Source: Spirochaetota bacterium
Lineage (GTDB): Bacteria; Spirochaetota; Spirochaetia; Treponematales; UBA12059
Length of the DNA stretch: 64,000 nt
Reading direction: 5' to 3'
Assembly (NCBI GenBank): GCA_018262985.1
Contig: JADFDI010000004.1
Location: 186,001 to 250,000 of the forward strand
Both the position numbers and the translations under genes were made by a program. Under the pieces are notes generated by a model that worked only from the letters and a program-made list of their open reading frames with translations, made no database searches and was not told where the DNA came from. Shown one piece after another: positions 42,653-50,573 of this stretch (position 1 is its first letter; each line of letters begins with the position of its first letter).

Positions 42653-44203
42653 ATGTCGCGTCTCTGCCTCAGCCTCACCGCGAGCACCATAGACGGTAAC
42701 CTGGCCGCCCTCGAGCGCTATCGGGGGCTCGCGGACCTCTGCGAGCTGCGCGTCGATTGCCTCGAACCCCAGGAATGGTTCGCCATCCGCCGTTTCCCGC
42801 GCCTCGCGGGCATCCCCGTCATCCTGACCGTGCGGCGGAAGGCCGACGGCGGCCTGTTCGAGGAAGGCGAAGGCGTCCGCCTGGTCATACTGGCGAAGGG
42901 CCTTTCCTTCGCGAGCCAGGATCCGCGCAGGAATTTCGCCTACATCGACATCGAGAGCGACTTCCGCATCCCCGCGCTCGAGGAGGCCGCCCGCACCTTC
43001 GGCACCCGCATCATCCGCTCGATGCACTTCCCCAAGGGCATGCCGGACGACCTGGACGCGACCTGGCGCCAGCTCGAGGCGGACCCGGCGGAGATCCCGA
43101 AGCTCGCCGCCACGCCGCGCGGCGTGGCGGACCTGACCGCGCTCTTCCGATATTTCGCCGACCTGCCCCACTCCGAGCGCGTGGTCGTCGGCATGGGCGA
43201 TTACGGCTTCTGCACGCGCGTGCTTGCCGAAGGGCTCGGCTCCTCGATCACCTACGCCTCCGCCCTCGCCGCCGGCCTCCGCAGCGCGGGGCCCGGCCAT
43301 GTCGACCCGTCGGTGCTGGACGGCACCTACCGCTGGCGACAGATCGGGCGCGACTTCGCCGTCTTCGGAATACTCGGCGGATCCTCCGTGCTCGGCTCGC
43401 TCTCCCCGGCCATCCACAACGCGGGCTTCGCCGCGCGGGACCTCAAGGCCGTCTACCTGCCCTTCCCCGCCGATTCCATCGAGCGCTTCCTCGAGCTGGC
43501 GGACTTCCTCCACCTCAGGGCCTTTTCGGTCACGGTGCCCTTCAAGGAGCGCATCCTGCCCTGGCTGGTGGAGCGCACCACCGAGGTCGACGCCATCGGG
43601 GCCTGCAACACCGTGGTCCGGAGCGCGCAAGGCTGGACCGGCGCCAACACCGACTCCGTCGGCTTCGAGAAGGCCCTGTTCGAATTCCTGGGGACCTCGG
43701 ACCTCGCGGGCCTGCCCTGCGCCATCATCGGCGCGGGCGGCGCGGCGCGCGCGGTGGCCTGGGTCCTCTCGCGGCTGGGCGCGGACGTCTGCGTGGTAAA
43801 CCGCAACATGACGCGCGCGAAGGCCCTGGCGGAGCGCTTCGGCTTCGAGTGGAGCGGCATGACCGAACGCGCGGTCGAGCTCCTTTCCCGCCACAAGTCC
43901 CTCATCGTCCAGTGCACCACGGTCGGCATGGAAGGCGGCCCGCCCGGCGACCCGCTCGACTGGTACGACTTCGACGGCAGCGAAGCCGTCTTCGACACCA
44001 TCTACAATCCCGCCGTCACGCCCTTCCTGGCCCGCGCCCGCGCCGCCGGCTGCCGCACGGCCGGCGGGATCGGCATGCTCCGCCACCAGGCGGAGGCGCA
44101 GTTCGTCCGCTTCACCGGGCTCGAGTATCCCGAGGGAGCGGCGGACGAAGTCCTCGCCGCGGCCATACGCGGCGGCAAGACCAAAGAGGAGAACCCTTCT
44201 TGA
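42653..44203 (+). CDS. aroDE: Bifunctional 3-dehydroquinate dehydratase / shikimate dehydrogenase
   Basis: A 516-residue fusion. The AroD half (about 1-225, type I) has CELRVDCL, the catalytic His in IIRSMHFPKG and the Schiff-base Lys in EIPKLAATP. The AroE half (about 240-505) has GSLSPAIHNAGF, SVTVPFKERI (catalytic Lys), GANTDSVGFEKAL, IIGAGGAARAVAW and DTIYNPAVTPF. It carries out steps 3 and 4 of the shikimate pathway, an arrangement I associate with chlamydiae, plants and some spirochaetes. era follows with a TTGA overlap. Confidence 0.95.
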   Translation: MSRLCLSLTASTIDGNLAALERYRGLADLCELRVDCLEPQEWFAIRRFPRLAGIPVILTVRRKADGGLFEEGEGVRLVILAKGLSFASQDPRRNFAYIDIESDFRIPALEEAARTFGTRIIRSMHFPKGMPDDLDATWRQLEADPAEIPKLAATPRGVADLTALFRYFADLPHSERVVVGMGDYGFCTRVLAEGLGSSITYASALAAGLRSAGPGHVDPSVLDGTYRWRQIGRDFAVFGILGGSSVLGSLSPAIHNAGFAARDLKAVYLPFPADSIERFLELADFLHLRAFSVTVPFKERILPWLVERTTEVDAIGACNTVVRSAQGWTGANTDSVGFEKALFEFLGTSDLAGLPCAIIGAGGAARAVAWVLSRLGADVCVVNRNMTRAKALAERFGFEWSGMTERAVELLSRHKSLIVQCTTVGMEGGPPGDPLDWYDFDGSEAVFDTIYNPAVTPFLARARAAGCRTAGGIGMLRHQAEAQFVRFTGLEYPEGAADEVLAAAIRGGKTKEENPS

Positions 44204-45096
44204 GCGATACCCCGAACCCCGGAACCAAGGCGGCCTTCGTGTCCGTCGTCGGCCGCCCCTCGGCCGGCAAGAGCACCCTGGTCAACGCCCTCTGCGGCGG
44301 CAAGATCTCCATCGTCTCGCCGGTGCCGCAGACCACCAAGAACACGGTCCGCGGCATCAAGAACGACGCGCGGGGCCAGCTCGTGTTCCTCGACACGCCG
44401 GGCATCCACGACTCGGACAAGCGCCTCAACCAGCGCCTCCGCGACCTGGCCGTAGGCTCGCTCGGCGAGGCGGACCTGATCCTCTACCTGGTCGACGCCT
44501 CGCGCGAGGCCGGCGCCGAGGAGGAAGCCATCGCGGCGCTCCTCGCCCCCTTCGCGGCCAAGACCCTGGCCTGCGTCAACAAGACCGACCTGCGCGAAGC
44601 CGACTCGAAGCGCGCCTGCGCCTTCGTCGCCGAGCGCCTGCCCGACGCGCCCGTGCTCGAGCTCTCCGCCCTCAAGGGCGACGGCCTCGACGCGCTCGCG
44701 GACGCCCTCTTCGCGCGCGCCCCGGAAGGCCCCGCCTGGTACCCGGCCGAGTACTACACCGACCAGGAGCCCGTCTTCCGCATCGCGGAGATCGTGCGCG
44801 AGAAGGTTCTGCTCCACGGCCGCGAGGAAGTGCCGCACTCGGTGTTCGTGCGCTTCGTCGACGCGCAGCGGAAGGACGACGGCAGCCTCGTGTACACCGC
44901 GGAGCTCGTGGTGGAGCGCGAATCGCAGAAGGGCATCCTGATCGGCAAGGGCGGCGAGATGATCCGCACCATACGCGAGGAGGCCGAGCGCGACCTCAAG
45001 TCGATCTTCGACTACGAGGTCAGGCTCAGCCTCCGCGTCGCCGTCCAGAAGGACTGGCGCAAGGACGACAAGCTGATCAAGAAACTTTACTACTGA
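44200..45096 (+). CDS. era: GTPase Era
   Basis: A 298-residue GTPase with a C-terminal KH domain. G1 VVGRPSAGKSTLVNAL, G2 region SPVPQTTKNTVRG, G3 FLDTPGIHDSDK, G4 CVNKTDL, and the KH motif GILIGKGGEMIRTIREEAER. It assists 16S rRNA processing and 30S assembly. The start is the rare codon TTG, overlapping the aroDE stop, with AGAGGAG upstream; no ATG or GTG fits. The 3' end overlaps the convergent pth by 20 bases. Confidence 0.95.
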   Translation: MSDTPNPGTKAAFVSVVGRPSAGKSTLVNALCGGKISIVSPVPQTTKNTVRGIKNDARGQLVFLDTPGIHDSDKRLNQRLRDLAVGSLGEADLILYLVDASREAGAEEEAIAALLAPFAAKTLACVNKTDLREADSKRACAFVAERLPDAPVLELSALKGDGLDALADALFARAPEGPAWYPAEYYTDQEPVFRIAEIVREKVLLHGREEVPHSVFVRFVDAQRKDDGSLVYTAELVVERESQKGILIGKGGEMIRTIREEAERDLKSIFDYEVRLSLRVAVQKDWRKDDKLIKKLYY

Positions 45097-45679
45097 GCTC
45101 CTGCTCCAGAAGACAGTTGACCTTCTGGTTCTTGGCGAACGCGGCGTCGAAGCCGTCGCGCTCGATCTCGGCGAGCAGCTCCGCGGCCTTGGGGAACACG
45201 CAGTCCTCGAGGCGGCGCCGCTCCTCGGCCTTGAAGTCCTGGAGCACGTAGCCCGCGACGTCGTCGTGGTCGGGCCGGCCGATGCCGAAGCGGAAGCGGA
45301 GGTAGTCCGGCGTCGACAGGCGGTCGCGGATGGAGCGGAGGCCGTTGTGGCCGCCCAGGCCGCCGCCGCGCTTCAGGCTGACCGTGCCGAACATGAGCTC
45401 GAGCTCGTCGTGGACGGCGAGCAGCTCGTCGGGCAGGATCTTGTAGAAGCGCATGAGCTCGGCGACCGAGTCGCCGGAGAGGTTCATGTAGGTTTCCGGG
45501 CAGAGGTACCAGACCCGCCCGCCGTCGGTCTCGCGCGAGGCCCAGCGCCCGCGGAAGCCCCGTTCCCATTTCAGGGAACCGAAGAAAGGCAGGTTCTCGA
45601 GGAACTGCCACGCCACGTTGTGCCGGTTGCCGCGATGCTCGCGGCCATGATTGCCGAGGAAGGCGTACAGTTTGACCAT
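45077..45679 (-). CDS. pth: Peptidyl-tRNA hydrolase
   Basis: A 200-residue enzyme that frees tRNA from stalled peptidyl-tRNA. Seen: FLGNHGREHRGNRHNVAWQF with catalytic His in RHN, TYMNLSGDSV, HDELELMFGTVSLKRGGGLG with the catalytic Asp, GGHNGLRSI and FGIGRP. Most Pth proteins have GNPG at the start where this has GNHG. No strong Shine-Dalgarno sequence. A CCTCCGG/CCGGAGG hairpin lies upstream at about 45707-45725. Confidence 0.93.
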   Translation of the reverse strand: MVKLYAFLGNHGREHRGNRHNVAWQFLENLPFFGSLKWERGFRGRWASRETDGGRVWYLCPETYMNLSGDSVAELMRFYKILPDELLAVHDELELMFGTVSLKRGGGLGGHNGLRSIRDRLSTPDYLRFRFGIGRPDHDDVAGYVLQDFKAEERRRLEDCVFPKAAELLAEIERDGFDAAFAKNQKVNCLLEQELSSKVS

Positions 45680-45764
45680 GCGTCGTCCCGTTGTTGACAG
45701 GAGCCTCCGGTACGCGCCGGAGGCCCGCTGGAAGATGCGGGCGTACCCGCGGCCGGGGCCTCGT

Positions 45765-45793
45765 TTGACACCCCGACGGGCGGATAGTACCAT
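45765..45793 (+). promoter_or_regulatory. Promoter of the alpha-galactosidase operon
   Basis: TTGACA (45765-45770), 17 bases, TACCAT (45788-45793), with an overlapping ATAGTA. It gives a leader of about 24 bases carrying AAGGAG before the ATG. No sugar-regulator operator is evident. Confidence 0.6.
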
Positions 45794-45823
45794 ACTTCGC
45801 GATTCAGGAAAAGGAGCGCCCCC

Positions 45824-47662
45824 ATGACCGACCCCCGCCTGGAACGCAGCGTCCGACCGCTTCCCGGAGGCGTTCCGGGCTCGCTCCTCGCCTGGAAAGC
45901 CCTCGAGGACTTCGAGCCGCCCGCGGCCTTCGACCTCGAGGACGCGCCCCTTCCGGAACTGGCCGCGCTGGCCGGAACGCCGCCCGGCGACGCCTCCGCC
46001 GACGCCCGTACCGCCTTCTTCTGGGCGAACGGCTGGCAGTCCTGGTCGCCGGGCTGGGAGCTCGCCCCGGGCGAGCGCCACGGCCGCGTCCGCCTGGTCA
46101 CCAAGCTGAACCTCTACAACGAGCGCCACCTCCCGCCCCGCCGCGACGGCCGCGCCGAGGCCTGCTTCTCGGGCTGGCTCCGCGCCGCGGACGGCTCCGG
46201 CGGCATCCTCGCCTTCGCGGCCACCGACCCGGACCTGGCCCCGCTCACGTTCCGCCTCGACCGCAAACGCGGCACGCTCGGCCTCGAGGCCTTCTGCGCC
46301 GGCGCCCGCTACGCGAAAGGCGAGACCGTCGCGGAAGCGGCCTTCTTCCACGCCCCGGACTTCTTCGTAGCCCGCGACCGCCTCAAGGCCGTCCTCGGCA
46401 ATGGCGCCGCCTTCGCGAAGCTCGAGTTCCTCGGGGAGAAGGGAAAGCGCCTCGTGCCCGGCGGCTGGGAGTCCTGGTACAACCACTATTCCGACATCGA
46501 CGGGCGCCTGATCCGCGCCGACCTCGAGGCCATCGCCGCCAACGACAACCTGCTCAACGAGTACTACCTCCGCCGCGGCAAGCCGACCGTCTTCCAGGTC
46601 GACGACGGCTGGCAGCGCACGGTCGGCGACTGGCGCCCGAACGACAGCCGCTTCCCCGGCGGCATGGCGGCCCTGGCGGCCGACATCGAGGCGAAGGGCC
46701 TGATACCCGGCCTCTGGATGGCTCCCTTCGCCGTCCGCTCGAACGCGCCGATCATGACCGAGCATCCCGACTGGATCCTGAAGGACGCGCGCGGCAGGCC
46801 CGCCGTCGTCGGCTGGCAGCCCGCCTGGGACGGCGACTGGCACGGCCTCGACCTCACGGTGCCCGAGGTGCTCGACTATCTCGAAGCGCTCATCGAAACC
46901 GCCGCGAACGACTGGGGCTTCCGCTACCTCAAGCTCGACTTCCTCTTCGCCGGCGCCCACGTCGGAGCCTGGTCGCGCCCCGACGCGGTCCACAGGATCT
47001 ACCGCCGCGCCGTCGGGCGCCTGACCCGCCTCGAACGCACCCATTCCGGAAAGCCCGTCGCCTACCTCGGCTGCGGCGCCCCGCTCGGCCTTTCCCGGGA
47101 CCGCCTGCCCCTCATGCGCATCGGCGCCGATACCCTCGAGCGCTGGGACGACCTCCAGACCCGCCTCGTGAACCACGCGGGAAGGCCCTCCGCGTGGGTC
47201 AACATGAAGGACACGATCGGCCGCGCCCCGCTCGACGGCGCCGCCTTCGTCAACGACCCCGACGTCGTCTTCTGCCGCACCGAGAACATGGGGCTCACCG
47301 AAACCGAGAAGGAGACCGTCGCCCTCGTCTCGTTCCTCTTCGCCTCGCAGGTCATGTTCTCCGACGACCCCGAAGCCTTCGACGAAGCGGAGGAGAAGGC
47401 CTTCACCGCGCGCGTCGTCGCCCTCTATGACCGCCTCGCCCCCGCCGAGTGCGCCGCCCTCCGGATCCCCGACTTCCGCGATGTCTACCGCGTCAGTTCG
47501 CGCGACCGCTCCATGGACGGCGTCGTCAACCTTTCCGACCGCGCGGCCGTCCTGCCGCTCGCATTCGACCCTTCGCGCGCCTTGGTCGACCACGCCCGCC
47601 CGCTCGGCGGCGGCACGACTTTCGAGGCCCGCTCGGTCACCCTCTGGGAGAACCCGGCATGA
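45824..47662 (+). CDS. GH36-like alpha-galactosidase
   Basis: A 612-residue enzyme. An N-terminal beta domain leads to the barrel: ANGWQSWSPGWEL, VPGGWESWYNHYSDI, VFQVDDGWQ, LWMAPFAVRSNAPI, the nucleophile in YLKLDFLFAG and MRIGADTLERWDD containing the likely acid/base Asp. It hydrolyses alpha-1,6-galactosides such as melibiose or raffinose; the barrel fits the melibiase clan, though the exact linkage cannot be read. No transporter or signal peptide is present, so it is cytoplasmic. The next gene overlaps by ATGA. Confidence 0.85.
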   Translation: MTDPRLERSVRPLPGGVPGSLLAWKALEDFEPPAAFDLEDAPLPELAALAGTPPGDASADARTAFFWANGWQSWSPGWELAPGERHGRVRLVTKLNLYNERHLPPRRDGRAEACFSGWLRAADGSGGILAFAATDPDLAPLTFRLDRKRGTLGLEAFCAGARYAKGETVAEAAFFHAPDFFVARDRLKAVLGNGAAFAKLEFLGEKGKRLVPGGWESWYNHYSDIDGRLIRADLEAIAANDNLLNEYYLRRGKPTVFQVDDGWQRTVGDWRPNDSRFPGGMAALAADIEAKGLIPGLWMAPFAVRSNAPIMTEHPDWILKDARGRPAVVGWQPAWDGDWHGLDLTVPEVLDYLEALIETAANDWGFRYLKLDFLFAGAHVGAWSRPDAVHRIYRRAVGRLTRLERTHSGKPVAYLGCGAPLGLSRDRLPLMRIGADTLERWDDLQTRLVNHAGRPSAWVNMKDTIGRAPLDGAAFVNDPDVVFCRTENMGLTETEKETVALVSFLFASQVMFSDDPEAFDEAEEKAFTARVVALYDRLAPAECAALRIPDFRDVYRVSSRDRSMDGVVNLSDRAAVLPLAFDPSRALVDHARPLGGGTTFEARSVTLWENPA

Positions 47663-49314
47663 ACCGCACGACCTACGTCCTCGGCCACCGCAACCCCGAC
47701 ACCGACTCCGTGGTCTCGGCGGCCGCCTACGCGCACCTGAAGCGCGAGCTCGGCCTCGAGCGCTGCGTCGCGGCGCGCGCCGGCAACCTGAACCCGCAGA
47801 CCGAGTACATCCTCGAGCGCTTCGGCGTCGAGGCCCCGCTCTTCCTGCCGGACCTGCTGCCGAAGGTGGAGCACTACCTCGGCGACCCTCCGCTGACCGT
47901 GCACCGCGGCACCCCCCTCTGGGAGGCCCTCTCGATGATGGGCACGAGCGGCCAGAAGGCCCTGCCCATCGTCGACGAGACGGGCCGCTACCGCTCCATG
48001 CTGCACTATTCCGCCTTCGCGCAGAACATCCTCCGCAAGATCAACCCGCGGAAGAAGGCCGTCATCCCCACGAGCGTCGGTCGCCTCGCCTCGACCATCA
48101 AGGCGCAACCCGTCGTCCTCTTCGAGGAGGAGGAGATCTTCCGCGCCCACGTCCTCGTCGCCGCCCTCGAGACCGACAGCTTCAAGCGCCACCTCGACGG
48201 CGAGGCGAAGGAGAACGCCATCGTCATCGTGGGCGACCGCGCCGAGGTCCAGCGCTACGCCATCGAGTCGAAGGTCCGGGCCCTGGTCATCACCAACGGC
48301 AACCTGCTCGACCGCGAGCTCCGCGAGCTGGCCGAGCGCAACCGCGTCTCGGTGCTCGTCTCGCCCTACGACACGAGCTCCACGAGCCTCCTCGTCATCT
48401 ACTCGACGCCGGTGGAGACCATGGGCGACTCGGACATCCGACCCGCCCTGCGCACCGACCCCCTGCGCCGCGCGCGCGAGCTCCTCGCGGAATCGCCGAG
48501 CCGCTCGATTCCCGTGGTGGACGACGAGGGCCGCGTGGTCGGCCTCTTCTCCGAAGGCGACCTGATCCGCGAGCCCAACGTCGAGCTCATCCTCGTGGAC
48601 CACAACGAGCTCGGCCAGGCCATCGAGGGCGCCGAGAATTACCGCATCGTCGAGGTCATCGACCACCACCGCCTCGGCTCGTTCTCCACGAAATACCCCA
48701 TCACCTTCATCAACCGCGTGGTCGGCTCGACCTCGACCATCGTCGCCCTCATGTACCGCGAGTACAAGGTGCCGATCCCCAAGCCCATCGCCGCGATCCT
48801 GCTCGGCGGCATCCTCTCCGACACCCTCGTGCTGCGCTCCGCCACCACCACCGAGACCGACCGCGAAACCGCGGAATACCTGGCCAACCTGGCGGACCTC
48901 GACGTCGAGACCCTCGGCGCCGACATCATGACCGCCTCGAGCGCCGCGGCCCTCAAGCCCGCCGCCGAGGTGGTGCGCATGGACCTGAAGGAGTACGAGC
49001 TCCTCGAGCGCAAGTTCACCGTCAGCCAGGTCGAGGTCGCGTCCACCGTCGAGCTGCTCGGCCGCTCCGACGAGCTCTTCGCCGAGCTCGCCGCCTCTCG
49101 CAAGGCCGGCCGCCACCTCTTCGCCGCCCTGCTCGCCACCGACGTCACCGAGCTCTCGAGCCTGCTCTTCCTCGAGGCCGACAAGGACTTCCACGCCCAG
49201 CTCCGCTACCCGCGCGTCCTCCCCAACGTCTACGAGCTCAAGGACGTCCTCTCGCGCAAGAAGCAGCTCATGCCCGCGCTGTTCGAGGCGGTGGAGAAGT
49301 TGGTCGAGGGATGA
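47659..49314 (+). CDS. ppaC: Family II (Mn-dependent) inorganic pyrophosphatase with CBS and DRTGG domains
   Basis: A 551-residue enzyme of the long, nucleotide-regulated type. DHH domain start VLGHRNPDTDSVVSAAAY, then an inserted regulatory part: CBS (about 70-115), DRTGG (about 135-215; VVLFEEEEIFRAHV, ENAIVIVGDRAEVQR), second CBS (about 255-300), then EVIDHHRLG and a DHHA2 domain (about 400-545). It hydrolyses pyrophosphate; adenine nucleotides binding the CBS pair control activity. Co-transcribed with the galactosidase. Confidence 0.92.
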   Translation: MNRTTYVLGHRNPDTDSVVSAAAYAHLKRELGLERCVAARAGNLNPQTEYILERFGVEAPLFLPDLLPKVEHYLGDPPLTVHRGTPLWEALSMMGTSGQKALPIVDETGRYRSMLHYSAFAQNILRKINPRKKAVIPTSVGRLASTIKAQPVVLFEEEEIFRAHVLVAALETDSFKRHLDGEAKENAIVIVGDRAEVQRYAIESKVRALVITNGNLLDRELRELAERNRVSVLVSPYDTSSTSLLVIYSTPVETMGDSDIRPALRTDPLRRARELLAESPSRSIPVVDDEGRVVGLFSEGDLIREPNVELILVDHNELGQAIEGAENYRIVEVIDHHRLGSFSTKYPITFINRVVGSTSTIVALMYREYKVPIPKPIAAILLGGILSDTLVLRSATTTETDRETAEYLANLADLDVETLGADIMTASSAAALKPAAEVVRMDLKEYELLERKFTVSQVEVASTVELLGRSDELFAELAASRKAGRHLFAALLATDVTELSSLLFLEADKDFHAQLRYPRVLPNVYELKDVLSRKKQLMPALFEAVEKLVEG

Positions 49315-49372
49315 AGGGGGAGCGCTCCCGACCGTGACGGCGGGAAGCGCGCGCGCATATGGGGGAAAGCGC

Positions 49373-49510
49373 GGCGAGGAATTTTATTTGGGCCGGACCG
49401 AGTGGGTCCTGACTCAGGAAAATACACCCCGCTCCGCTCAAGGTCTCGCTTCGGGGGCGTCTTTTCCTGAGTCACCCACCATTCGGCCCGCCTCGATAAA
49501 AACCTTCGCC
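49373..49510. mobile_element. MITE-like 138-bp inverted-repeat element
   Basis: Two imperfect inverted repeats of about 58 bases, 49373-49430 and 49453-49510, flank a 22-base centre. The best-matching block is TGACTCAGGAAAA on the left and its complement on the right, and the outer ends are GGCGAGG and CTTCGCC. No transposase is encoded. Size and structure fit a miniature inverted-repeat transposable element; no clear target duplication is visible. Confidence 0.6.
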
Positions 49511-49715
49511 GGGTTTGCGCCAGCACGCCGCGACCCGACGGGCGGGCGGGCGCGCTTCCCGTTCAGACTTCGGGGCGGGGGTGGTGCCTGCGCGGAGGCG
49601 GCTCCCCCTCGCTACGGCCTCCTCGGCGCTTCGCGCCTGCGGTGGCCTTCGCTACCCCCACTTATTGCAGGCGGACTCCCGGAGGGACGGCGCCCAACTT
49701 ATCGGGTGCAGCGGT
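49511..49715. other. Gene-poor junction between MITE and toxin remnant
   Basis: About 200 very GC-rich bases with several short hairpin-like words (GGCGCTTCGCGCC, GCGGAGGC/GCCTCC) and no credible reading frame. It is the boundary between the GC-rich chromosome and the less GC-rich defence island. It may be degraded DNA left by rearrangement; I see no integrase or attachment site. Confidence 0.5.
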
Positions 49716-49742
49716 TCAATACACTTCGTCGTGGGTGCCGAT
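49716..49742 (-). pseudogene. Last eight codons of a lost RelE/ParE-type toxin
   Basis: Directly after the antitoxin stop codon and in the same frame, the minus strand reads IGTHDEVY and a stop. GTHDxVY is the typical C-terminus of RelE/ParE-family toxins, and such toxins normally lie directly downstream of an antitoxin of this size. A deletion appears to have fused the antitoxin's end to the toxin's last codons. Confidence 0.55.
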
Positions 49743-49949
49743 CTAGACGAGGTTTTCGAACAAGGCCCCGACCGTGCCAGAACTGGCGCGGCCCAGCGCC
49801 CGCTCTTCAAGACTGGCAAGATAGTCCGCGCGGATCTCTTCCCGTTTGGCCTCGATGATCCGCTTGCGCATAATCTCGTCGACCAGCTCCTGGTCCTCGA
49901 GGCTCAGGGTCGAAATCGCGTCGAGGATCGAACCGACGCTCGTTTCCAT
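49743..49949 (-). CDS. Orphan addiction-module antitoxin-like protein
   Basis: A 68-residue acidic helical protein: ILDAISTLSLEDQELVDEIM and KRIIEAKREEIRADYLASLE. It looks like the short RelB/ParD-like partner proteins found before RelE toxins. GGAGAA precedes the ATG. Its toxin seems to be deleted, leaving only the remnant at 49716-49742. It is divergent from the BREX operon, 171 bases away from brxF. Confidence 0.65.
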   Translation of the reverse strand: METSVGSILDAISTLSLEDQELVDEIMRKRIIEAKREEIRADYLASLEERALGRASSGTVGALFENLV

Positions 49950-50004
49950 GGCTATTCTCCTGCCAATGCTTGGCTCATGATTTGACCGACTGGCAACCAG
50001 AACA

Positions 50005-50033
50005 TTGACAGGACCACACTCCGGACTGATAAT
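50005..50033 (+). promoter_or_regulatory. Promoter of the BREX operon
   Basis: TTGACA (50005-50010), exactly 17 bases, GATAAT (50028-50033). The leader of about 80 bases is AT-rich. This is the only strong promoter seen ahead of the run of overlapping BREX genes. No WYL-type regulator gene (BrxR) lies between it and brxF. Confidence 0.7.
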
Positions 50034-50120
50034 TGAAAGGCTATGTTCAACGTGTACGTCGAAGCACGGAGAAACATTGTATATGCTTAAGAAATATAGA
50101 TTTATAAAGAGGATAGCCGA

Positions 50121-50573
50121 ATGATGGGACACATGGATACCCTCAAACGCAACAAGCTCTACTGGATCAAATCCCGAGACCTTGAAGCATTCTCTTGGGG
50201 GATTCACTACCCGCGCTTGGATGTGGGCAGGCTCGTCGCTGACGAGCTCACTAGAAATCCTCCCGGAAAGCACGTGAGCCTCGATATCGATGATTTTCTC
50301 AGGTCGACCCTCCGCCAGTGCTTGGCGGCACAGGAAGCGGAATCTAGAGGTCTTATCCTAAGCAATCTTGGCATCCTTCTCGAGCCCGACCTCGACCTCA
50401 ATCCGGTTAAGCTGTTCCTCGAGCTGTCCCTCGATGCCGTCGTGGTCCTGGTCTGGGACTATGCGATAGTCGATGGGACGCGCTTTGTCTGGGATGAGGC
50501 TGAGCCGGGATATGGCTTCCTGTTCCCCTCGCATACGATCACAAACATGGAGTTGCCCGATGAAGTACCGTGA
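50121..50573 (+). CDS. brxF: BrxF-like first gene of a BREX type 3 operon
   Basis: A 150-residue protein. By position (directly before brxC in a brxC-pglXI-brxHII-pglZ string) and by its C-terminal half, LILSNLGILLEPDLDLNPVK followed by AVVVLVWDYAI, it corresponds to BrxF. BrxF is described as a P-loop ATPase, but no GxxxxGK[ST] is present in the N-terminal half here (KLYWIKSRDLEAFSWGIHYP lies where it would be expected). It may be an ATPase-dead version or a distinct small protein. brxC overlaps its last 14 bases. Confidence 0.6.
   Translation: MMGHMDTLKRNKLYWIKSRDLEAFSWGIHYPRLDVGRLVADELTRNPPGKHVSLDIDDFLRSTLRQCLAAQEAESRGLILSNLGILLEPDLDLNPVKLFLELSLDAVVVLVWDYAIVDGTRFVWDEAEPGYGFLFPSHTITNMELPDEVP

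Noticed and set aside
42757-45096. A 779-codon frame covering aroDE and era
   Set aside because: The 5' two-thirds is Arg/Pro-rich shadow translation of aroDE; the real gene is era from TTG 44200.
47485-49194. A 569-codon frame antisense to the pyrophosphatase
   Set aside because: Antisense of a high-GC gene with strong third-position bias; composition (Val, Gly, Glu, Leu, Asp) is typical of such shadows.
49743-50273. A longer 176-residue version of the antitoxin gene
   Set aside because: The extra N-terminal part is antisense to the brxF leader and gene; ATG 49949 has its own Shine-Dalgarno sequence and gives a normal antitoxin length.
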